Positions 54,637-61,938 of a DNA stretch of 64,000 nucleotides are shown in pieces. Positions within the stretch are counted from its first letter, which is position 1. Each line of letters starts with the position of its first letter. Origin of the DNA: Paenibacillus oenotherae. Its GTDB lineage: Bacteria; Bacillota; Bacilli; Paenibacillales; Paenibacillaceae. Location of the stretch: contig NZ_JAHZIJ010000018.1 in NCBI RefSeq assembly GCF_019443105.1, forward strand, positions 40,633-104,632, read 5' to 3'. The position numbers were made by a program, and so were the translations under genes. The notes under the pieces were generated by a model, which did not search any database, was not told the origin of the DNA, and saw nothing but the letters and a program-made list of their open reading frames with translations.

Positions 54637-54836
54637 TTTTCGGTATCCTCCTCAAATTGGGTTATTCTAACCACAATTAATATCTCTTCACTCCAATGAC
54701 ATTATTCATAGTTAATAATAAAAGGTTTCCAAAAAACAGGAAGAGTGGGTTCAATTGTTTGAACTGTTGCCCTTGGCGATTTGGCTCAGAAACAGATTAG
54801 GATTGAGGATGGTCGTATACTTGCAAAAGAATATCG

Positions 54837-54865
54837 TTGACATTTGCAAATATACGCGATATAAT
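54837..54865 (+). promoter_or_regulatory. Consensus promoter of the second tRNA-Leu
   Basis: TTGACA, exactly 17 bases, TATAAT: a perfect sigma-A promoter about 48 bases before the tRNA. Confidence 0.9.
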
Positions 54866-54912
54866 CTTAATTACTGTGTTGGGGATCACTTTTGCAAATG
54901 CCCAACGGATAC

Positions 54913-54996
54913 GCGGTCGTGGCGGAATTGGCAGACGCGCTAGATTCAGGTTCTAGTGTCAGCAATGACGTGGAGGTTCGAGTCCTCTCGACCGCA
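54913..54996 (+). tRNA. tRNA-Leu (anticodon CAG), second identical copy
   Basis: Same 84 bases as the gene at 40022, with the same CAG anticodon. Identity stops a few bases outside the gene on both sides, and the two promoters are unrelated, so it is an independent gene copy and not part of a longer duplication. Confidence 0.97.
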
Positions 54997-55013
54997 TCCT
55001 ATCTATTACATTC

Positions 55014-55044
55014 AAGAAGTCTTGCGCTGCAAGGCTTCTTTTTC
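55014..55044 (+). terminator. Terminator of the second tRNA-Leu
   Basis: AAGAAG-T-CTTGC / GCAAG-G-CTTCTT followed by TTTC. Confidence 0.88.
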
Positions 55045-55301
55045 TTATGCGGAGCAAAAGGCGTGTTGCGTGAACGACATCAACATGCCGAACATAGCGA
55101 TCAAACAGATAAGCGAACTCCTGCCATTTCTGTTCCGTTGTTTTCCTGCAATACTTGGTTGAATTTATCTATAAGAGAATAAATGTAAAATAAAGTAATT
55201 AAATTACGAAATAAGTCATGCCAAAAGTGAAAATGTTCTTATTTCTTTGAAAATAGCATCGGTTTATTAAAAACTAGCCTGCATCAATAATAAAATGATC
55301 A

Positions 55302-55394
55302 TTGACTAGGTTTTTAGACCAAAATATAATTAAAATAGTAACGTCTGTCCATTGGAAGATGGTGTGAAAAACGGTTTTTGTGAAAGCGTTTTAA
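55302..55394 (+). promoter_or_regulatory. NRPS promoter and downstream cre-like site
   Basis: TTGACT (55302), 17 bases, TATAAT (55325) is a near-consensus promoter. About 45 bases after the expected start lies TGAAAGCGTTTTAA (55381-55394), one mismatch from the cre consensus. This would make the NRPS subject to carbon catabolite repression. The site is prediction only. Confidence 0.6.
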
Positions 55395-55480
55395 TAGCGC
55401 CGTATTGCTCATGGCGGAATTGCTTATTGAGGCTTAGGGCCTAGCATTCCAATAACGAAGAGGAAGGGGTTGATCCGTTA

Positions 55481-58400
55481 GTGATGTTGACTAGGGAGCA
55501 AATTTTTATAGGGAGGCGCTACTGGCTGAGTCACTTGTCCGGTGAAATTCCCCGGTCGGGTTTGCCGGTCCAGTATCCGAAATCGGCTGCTTTTGAACAA
55601 GCGGTCTACACACATGAGTTTCCACGGCATCTGTCGAGTCGGTTGCAGCAGATCGGCAAAGGAAAAAAGGTTGCTCTCTATATGGCTTTGCTCGCCGGAT
55701 TTCAAGCATGGCTGGCGAAGCTGAATGGAGGACAATCGGATATTGCGGTGACAATTCCCGTGCTTCCGGTTTCTGCTGAAGACGTACTTGGAAGATCGAT
55801 CATCGTTCGGAATGATGTTCCGCTAGAAGCGACTTTCAGGGAAATGCTTGAACGAGTCAAGCAAACGGTAACCGACGGGTACAGATATCAATATATCGGA
55901 TTGCACGAGATTATCGAGCAGTTGGGATTGCAGAAGGATGAGACGTTATCGACGCCGCTCGCCATTGCAATGTCCGGCCTTCATGATGATGCTGACATTC
56001 GTTTGTTGTGCGAAGGAAGGCATGAGGTCGTTATTGTAGCAGAGGACCTGTCTGATGGCATGATTGTGAAGTTTCACTATAATGGACGATTGTTTGCTCC
56101 AGAAGCGATGGAGATCTACGCCCGAAGCTTCATGCTCTCGTTGGAGCAATATCTAGCCTCTCCTGACAAACCTATAGGCGATGCGCTCCTCCTTCCGAAG
56201 GAGGAGGGGGAGAGGCTGATCCGTGCGTTCAATGATACCGATGCAGCCTATTCAAGCGAGCTGACTATTCCTGCGCTAATCGAAAGACAAGCGCTGCTTG
56301 CTCCTCATCATATTGCGGTTTGCTCGGAAGGCGTAGAGATGACATACGGGGAATTGAATGAGAGAGCGAACCGGCTTGCCGGTCTGCTTATCAATCAAGG
56401 TATCGGTCCAGGCTCATATACTGCAGTCCTGCTGGATCGATCCGTAGAGATCATCATTGGCGTGTTAGGGATTCTAAAAGCAGGCGCCGCATATGTGCCA
56501 ATCGAACCAGGATTCCCGAAAGCCAGAATCGAAACGATTCTAAGAAGTCTTCCTATTCGATCCATGGTCACCAAAGCCGCGGTCATGCAGCCTTTTCAAG
56601 AGTTGATTTGGAAAATCGAGCATTTGCAGGATATTGTCTACATGGACGTAATGTCACTTCAGCCGCCTGCGGAACAAGTGGACGTGGAGAGGTTCGGAAA
56701 TTTGTGGGATCGCGTCGCTGAGGAGTCCGTCGATCGTGTTACGGCGGGCGGGTTTATTAGCAGCTACAGCGGCTTGCCCTTTTCCGAAGCGGAGGTGGAC
56801 GAATATCGCGACCGTGTCGTGGAATTGGCCAAACCCCATATTTCCAGCCAGTCTAGCGTGCTTGAGATCGGCTGCGGTTCCGGGCTGATTGCTTCTAGTA
56901 TCGCACCAATGGTGAAGCGGTTTGTTGGAATGGATCCATCACGGCGGATGCTGGAGCTGAATCGTACGAGATCGGCAGAGCTTGGGCTCGCGAATTCGGA
57001 ATGGCTGGAGGGGTACGCTCTTGGAATAGGCGAGCTGGATGCTAACAGCTTTGATCTCATTATGATTGCAAGCACGGCGCAATTTTTCCCGGGATACTTT
57101 TATTTCGAGGAGGTTGTTCGGGAAGCGATTCGCTGTCTCAAGCCTGGCGGAGCGCTGATTATCGCTGACGTCATGGATTTGCGCCGGAAAGAGATGTTTC
57201 GAGATAGTCTCCTGGAATATAGAAAGCAGCAAGGGATGGCGGCATACACCGGAGCGCAGTCCGACCAGGACTTGTATTGCGATGAAGACTTCTTCGGTGA
57301 TTTGCAGTGCCGTATTCCGGATATCGGGCATACAGACATTATGCACAGAGTGGAAGGCTTTAAGAATGAGCTGGCGTACCGCTATGATGTAATCGTGCGC
57401 AAGGGGACGGATATCGGACAGGGAGAAGCTTCCATTACTGAAGAAGAGCGGATCGCGCGCTCTCGCAAAAGAAGCTGGACACTGGCTCATATCGACCGGC
57501 ATTCCAATCAGGCACCTCGCACTGAGCTGACCTCGGAGCATGAGGCCTATGTCATTTTTACTTCGGGTACAACCGGAACGCCTAAGGGCGTAGTTGTTCG
57601 CCATCGTCCAGTCATCAATCTTATCGAATGGGTGAATCGGACTTTCGGCGTCGGTGCGCAGGATCGGCTGCTGTTTGTCACCTCGCTTTGCTTCGATCTC
57701 TCGGTCTATGATATTTTTGGCACGCTGGCTTCAGGCGGTTCGATTCGAATTGCTTCAGAGGTTGAGCTTGCCCATCGCGAACGTCTGCTGGAAATTGTTC
57801 GCCAAGAGCCGATTACGTTCTGGGATTCTGCTCCGGCAGCTCTGCAGCAACTTGCTACATTAATGGAGATCAACAGTGACGGCATGCCGCCGAATCTCAA
57901 TCTTCGCCTTGTATTCCTGAGCGGCGACTGGATTCCTCTGACATTGCCTGATGTTCTGGCGAAGCATTTTCCGAACGTGCAAGTTGTGGCTCTTGGCGGA
58001 GCGACAGAAGCGACAGTCTGGTCGAATTATTATCCGATTCGCAAGGTAGAGGAGCATTGGGTCAGTATTCCGTACGGAACGCCGATCCAAAATGCCAGGT
58101 ACTATGTGCTGGATTCTAATCTTCAGCCTTGTCCTCCGTTTGTTCCTGGAGATTTGTTTATCGGGGGAGAATGTCTGGCGTCGGGATATACGGATCAACG
58201 GATAACAGAGGAGCGGTTTATTGCTGATCCCTATCGGGAGGGGGAGGCCGCCGGTGCAAAGATGTACAGAACGGGAGACTTGGCTAGATGGATGCCAGAC
58301 GGCGTCATGGAATTTCTTGGACGCAGCGACCATCAAGTCAAAATTCGCGGATACCGGATCGAGCTGGGAGATATCCAAGCGCAGCTATTGAAGCATCCGC

Positions 58401-60133
58401 GCGTTCGCGAAGTGCTCGTTACAGATTGGACGGATGCAAGCGGAAGCAAGGCATTGTGCGCCTATTATACTTCGATCGGTGATTTGCCTTACGGAGAGTT
58501 GAAGGGCTATCTGGCCAGCGTGCTTCCGGACTATATGATTCCATCCTATTTCGTCCCGCTGTCGGCGATGCCGATAACGGCGAACGGGAAGATCAACCGC
58601 AGCGCATTGCCCGGTCCGCAGGACCATATCGGAATGAGCGATTCCTATGAAGCGCCGACGAATACGCAAGAGGAGAGATTGGCGCAGATTTGGCAGGAAG
58701 TGCTGGGCTTGGAGCGGATTGGCGTAGCGGATGATTTTTACGAATTGGGCGGAGATTCGCTTAAGGCCGTTCAGGTCGTGGCAAAAGCCAGCGAGTACAA
58801 AGTTGCGATCGGATTGAGAGATATGCTGCAATTCAGAACGATCCGTGAAATTGTGCAAGCCGGTGGAGGCCAGCTCCAGAGCGATGCCGCAGCGGGAACC
58901 GAGGTTGCCGCTGAATCCGAAGCAGCGTGCGCGATGGAGACTTCCACTGAGAATACAAGAAGATATAACGTCCAATTCGATGACAATGTGGAAGATATCC
59001 CTTATTACTATCCATGCTTGCTGGGAGCGCTATACACAAAATTGCATCATGAGACGGATTATCTCATTCCTAGAGGCTTCCTGCCCGCTGGAAGAGGATT
59101 AGGTACGATCACGTTCAGCGTTCCGCTGTCTAGGCGAATGGAAGATCGACTGCCGCTTGCCGTTGAGGATACTCCGGAATTTGACCTGACCAGCAGGCTC
59201 GGTATTGAAGGCAGGCCGATATTCTTTGATTCGCCCGAGGAGGTTCTGGCTTGGTGCGAGGAACGGATGCGTGAAGGCAAATTGCCGATTGGCGTCGGCA
59301 CAACGTATTATTTGACCTATACACATGATTATTTGATGGATGAGGATCAATTTGGAAGAAATTTAATGGATGGCGAGCTTCATATTATGTCTGGCAGTGA
59401 AATCGACATTCATCACTCGCACATGTTTTTGCTGGTTGATCACACGGATCGCGGCTACAAGGTTTATGACAGCACCTATAACTTCTTTGGAATGATTCCT
59501 GAAGTCGCCATACAGCGCTCGGTTGCGGGACCCGGCAGTTTGGAATTTTTGAAACGTTTTCCGCTCAAACATGCGAATGCGCAAAACATCGCCATGGATA
59601 TAAGCTATGAGCGATTCCAGCCTATTCCGCTGCAGCAGCTGGCACTGGAGCTTCTGGAGCAGCATGTACAGTACTACATTTCTTCTGAGCCATTCGAGCA
59701 TGTGAACAAGGAAAGAGTGTTCTATAGCGGCATTGCGTCTTTCCAGCCTTTCCGCGAAGTGCTTGAGGATGCATTTGAGCAAGAGGAGTATCATGTGGAG
59801 CTGTACAACTTTGTTATTTACCGGATAAGAAAGTGGAAATACACCTACCTTTTCTTCAGAGACTTCTTGGTAGACGCAGCACCGTTCTTGAACCTGTCCT
59901 CGCTTGCAGCATTAACTGAAAGCGTAGAAGACTCGATTCAGTATTTAGGTGAGCATTTGGATCGGCTGCTCGGCAGCTTTGACACAATGAATGAACGGCC
60001 TGAAGGAATACAGGCGAGTCTTCAACTCGTATTGGACGGATTGGGGAAGATAGAACAGGAGCAGAGGAAGGCGCTCGTCGATTTGCAAAGTGAATTAGAG
60101 CAGCAAAAAATGAGCGGCAGTACGATACATTGA
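55481..60133 (+). CDS. NRPS: half-C, adenylation domain interrupted by methyltransferase, PCP, BtrH/C39-like domain
   Basis: 1550 residues; GTG 55481 or ATG 55484. Residues 1-245 resemble only the C-terminal half of a condensation domain and lack HHxxxDG. The adenylation domain starts near 265; A1 is MTYGELNERANRLA and A2 is LKAGAAYVPIEP (332-343). A SAM methyltransferase follows (VLEIGCGSG at 460-468, LKPGGALIIADVMD). The adenylation domain resumes with A3, FTSGTTGTPKG (693-703), then LGGATE (838), YRTGDLARW and NGKINRSAL. The carrier domain has LGGDSL (S1093). Residues ~1165-1390 form a BtrH/C39-like domain with candidates C1179, H1314 and D1330. There is no thioesterase. The substrate amino acid cannot be named. 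The helical tail (1450-1550) may be a docking region. Confidence 0.9.
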   Translation: MMLTREQIFIGRRYWLSHLSGEIPRSGLPVQYPKSAAFEQAVYTHEFPRHLSSRLQQIGKGKKVALYMALLAGFQAWLAKLNGGQSDIAVTIPVLPVSAEDVLGRSIIVRNDVPLEATFREMLERVKQTVTDGYRYQYIGLHEIIEQLGLQKDETLSTPLAIAMSGLHDDADIRLLCEGRHEVVIVAEDLSDGMIVKFHYNGRLFAPEAMEIYARSFMLSLEQYLASPDKPIGDALLLPKEEGERLIRAFNDTDAAYSSELTIPALIERQALLAPHHIAVCSEGVEMTYGELNERANRLAGLLINQGIGPGSYTAVLLDRSVEIIIGVLGILKAGAAYVPIEPGFPKARIETILRSLPIRSMVTKAAVMQPFQELIWKIEHLQDIVYMDVMSLQPPAEQVDVERFGNLWDRVAEESVDRVTAGGFISSYSGLPFSEAEVDEYRDRVVELAKPHISSQSSVLEIGCGSGLIASSIAPMVKRFVGMDPSRRMLELNRTRSAELGLANSEWLEGYALGIGELDANSFDLIMIASTAQFFPGYFYFEEVVREAIRCLKPGGALIIADVMDLRRKEMFRDSLLEYRKQQGMAAYTGAQSDQDLYCDEDFFGDLQCRIPDIGHTDIMHRVEGFKNELAYRYDVIVRKGTDIGQGEASITEEERIARSRKRSWTLAHIDRHSNQAPRTELTSEHEAYVIFTSGTTGTPKGVVVRHRPVINLIEWVNRTFGVGAQDRLLFVTSLCFDLSVYDIFGTLASGGSIRIASEVELAHRERLLEIVRQEPITFWDSAPAALQQLATLMEINSDGMPPNLNLRLVFLSGDWIPLTLPDVLAKHFPNVQVVALGGATEATVWSNYYPIRKVEEHWVSIPYGTPIQNARYYVLDSNLQPCPPFVPGDLFIGGECLASGYTDQRITEERFIADPYREGEAAGAKMYRTGDLARWMPDGVMEFLGRSDHQVKIRGYRIELGDIQAQLLKHPRVREVLVTDWTDASGSKALCAYYTSIGDLPYGELKGYLASVLPDYMIPSYFVPLSAMPITANGKINRSALPGPQDHIGMSDSYEAPTNTQEERLAQIWQEVLGLERIGVADDFYELGGDSLKAVQVVAKASEYKVAIGLRDMLQFRTIREIVQAGGGQLQSDAAAGTEVAAESEAACAMETSTENTRRYNVQFDDNVEDIPYYYPCLLGALYTKLHHETDYLIPRGFLPAGRGLGTITFSVPLSRRMEDRLPLAVEDTPEFDLTSRLGIEGRPIFFDSPEEVLAWCEERMREGKLPIGVGTTYYLTYTHDYLMDEDQFGRNLMDGELHIMSGSEIDIHHSHMFLLVDHTDRGYKVYDSTYNFFGMIPEVAIQRSVAGPGSLEFLKRFPLKHANAQNIAMDISYERFQPIPLQQLALELLEQHVQYYISSEPFEHVNKERVFYSGIASFQPFREVLEDAFEQEEYHVELYNFVIYRIRKWKYTYLFFRDFLVDAAPFLNLSSLAALTESVEDSIQYLGEHLDRLLGSFDTMNERPEGIQASLQLVLDGLGKIEQEQRKALVDLQSELEQQKMSGSTIH

Positions 60134-60148
60134 TCGTATGAACGTAGG

Positions 60149-60186
60149 ATGGATTCTTCGGATAGTTGCGGAGAATCCATTCTTTG
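60149..60186 (+). terminator. Terminator after the NRPS gene
   Basis: ATGGATTCT / AGAATCCAT, extended by CG pairs inside, followed by TCTTTG. Confidence 0.82.
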
Positions 60187-60400
60187 TGTTTAGAATGTGC
60201 ACTAGCGTTTTTTTTATTATGTATTCTTTCAATTGAAAATTGAAAATTAGTATAGGTTACATTAATATGTAAGGTAGATAGATTATTTTCTTTCATATAT
60301 AATAGGTATCTTGCGCGTTGGATATATTTGTTTGTAAGTGCTTCATTTGCTGGATTGCTGTTATTCTGACATATAACGGTTGACTGAGGTGGTGCATGTG

Positions 60401-61540
60401 ATGAGAGTGATTCTAGTGGATGATGAACGGCTGGCATTGACCCGGCTGGAGAAGATGGTGAGCGCCATAGAGGATTGCGATGTGATCGGCGCGTTCCTGA
60501 ACGTAGAGAGGGCGATTGAAGAGATTGCCTTAGCCCGGCCTGATATTGTCTTTCTCGACATCCAAATGCCCGGTATGGATGGCATAGAAGCCGCTGCTCT
60601 AATTCGTGAGATCACCCCCAGTACAGAAATTGTCTTTGTGTCGGCCTATCGAAAATATGCGTTCGATGCGTTCGGTCTGGAAGCGCTCGACTACATGCTG
60701 AAGCCCGTTACCGAGGAGCGTTTGCTGGAGACGGTGAGGCGGCTGCGTAAACGAATTCAATCCCAGCTTCGTCCTGCTGCCCAATCAACAGTGCGGTTCC
60801 ATTGCATGGGCAGACTGCAACTGCAAATTGCGGACAACGAACCGGAGACAATCAAGTGGCGCACAACGAAGGTCAAAGAATTGTTTGCTTATCTGCTGCA
60901 TCATCGGAATCAGACGGTAAGCAAGGATACTCTGCTGGAGCTGCTCTGGCCTGGCCTGGATGAGCGGAAGGGTATAGCTAACCTGCAGACCAGTATTTAC
61001 CGGATTCGGAATTTGTGCAAAAGTGATGAATTGAAGCAGGTTATGATGATCAACTTTTCTCATTATGGCTACATACTGGAAACGAAGAAGATCATTGTCG
61101 ATGCTGAAGAGTGGGATCAGCAATTGCGGCAGCTTGAGCCGATATCAGAGTATAATGCTGCCCAGCATCAGCGGGTTTTTGATCAATACCGCGGTGATTA
61201 TTTTGGCGAGGATCAGTACTTCTGGGCTGAGGTTGAACGGAATCGGCTCAAGCGAATGTGGCTGGAGCTGGCTGGAAGTCTCGGTCAATATTATGACCGC
61301 AACGGCAAGGATCATGAGGCATTGGCGATTTATCATCGGGCAGTTCAGCACGAGCCGCTTTTGGAGGAGGGGCATCTGGCTCTGATGAGTATCTATGACC
61401 GGTTGAAGGATTATGATTCTGTGGAACTACAATATAGGCATATGGTAGGGGTTCTGAAGCGGGAAGCCGATGTTAGTCCAGGTAAAGAAACAGTAGAGTG
61501 GTATCAGCGGTGGCAGTTGGCCAATAGTAATCCAATGTAA
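60401..61540 (+). CDS. Response regulator with SARP/BTAD-type output domain
   Basis: 379 residues from ATG 60401 (GAGGTGG eight bases upstream). Receiver domain 1-120 with VDDER, phospho-Asp in VFLDIQMPGMDG, VSAY and K in LKPVTEE. Then an OmpR-like winged helix (FHCMGRLQLQI...IKWRTTKVKELFAYLLHHRNQTVSKDTLLELLWPG) and a TPR-like bacterial transcriptional activation domain (AEWDQQLRQLEP...DEHALAIYHRAVQHEPLLEEGHLALMSIY). REC-SARP fusions occur in Paenibacillus. No partner kinase lies beside it. Its position suggests control of the NRPS or the lectin gene. Confidence 0.9.
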   Translation: MRVILVDDERLALTRLEKMVSAIEDCDVIGAFLNVERAIEEIALARPDIVFLDIQMPGMDGIEAAALIREITPSTEIVFVSAYRKYAFDAFGLEALDYMLKPVTEERLLETVRRLRKRIQSQLRPAAQSTVRFHCMGRLQLQIADNEPETIKWRTTKVKELFAYLLHHRNQTVSKDTLLELLWPGLDERKGIANLQTSIYRIRNLCKSDELKQVMMINFSHYGYILETKKIIVDAEEWDQQLRQLEPISEYNAAQHQRVFDQYRGDYFGEDQYFWAEVERNRLKRMWLELAGSLGQYYDRNGKDHEALAIYHRAVQHEPLLEEGHLALMSIYDRLKDYDSVELQYRHMVGVLKREADVSPGKETVEWYQRWQLANSNPM

Positions 61541-61544
61541 AGCG

Positions 61545-61576
61545 AGGCGGCTTTCCTAGCAGGGAAGCCGCCTTTA
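61545..61576 (+). terminator. Strong terminator after the SARP regulator
   Basis: AGGCGGCTTTCCT / AGGGAAGCCGCCT followed by TT. The remaining ~360 bases to the lectin gene show no gene; they contain a direct repeat of ACGATCGGGAA near 61877-61902. Confidence 0.85.
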
Positions 61577-61938
61577 AATATATAGCAAGTGGCCATCACG
61601 AAGCAATTGAAGCAAGATGTGTTATTTTCATCGCAGCAGTGAGTTGGTCAGTATTTGGTGAGCGCTGTCCTGTAAAATGTTCTCAACAAGATTCGACAGG
61701 GGGATAGAGAGATGTAGTTCGTAAGTAGGATAGTTCGAAGATGGCTGTAACAGGCTGCTAGATTAGAGAGAGAGAACGATACGACTATTACTGCAGGGCA
61801 AGAAGAAAAGGTTATTATTGAGGGGAAAATTCGGACTTATTATCGTTAAGAAGATCAACGAAGAAACGGGCGGGGCAACGATCGGGAAAACGATCGGGAA
61901 TGGTCGTCTGCCAGCTCGAAAGTAAAGGAGTCGAAGAT

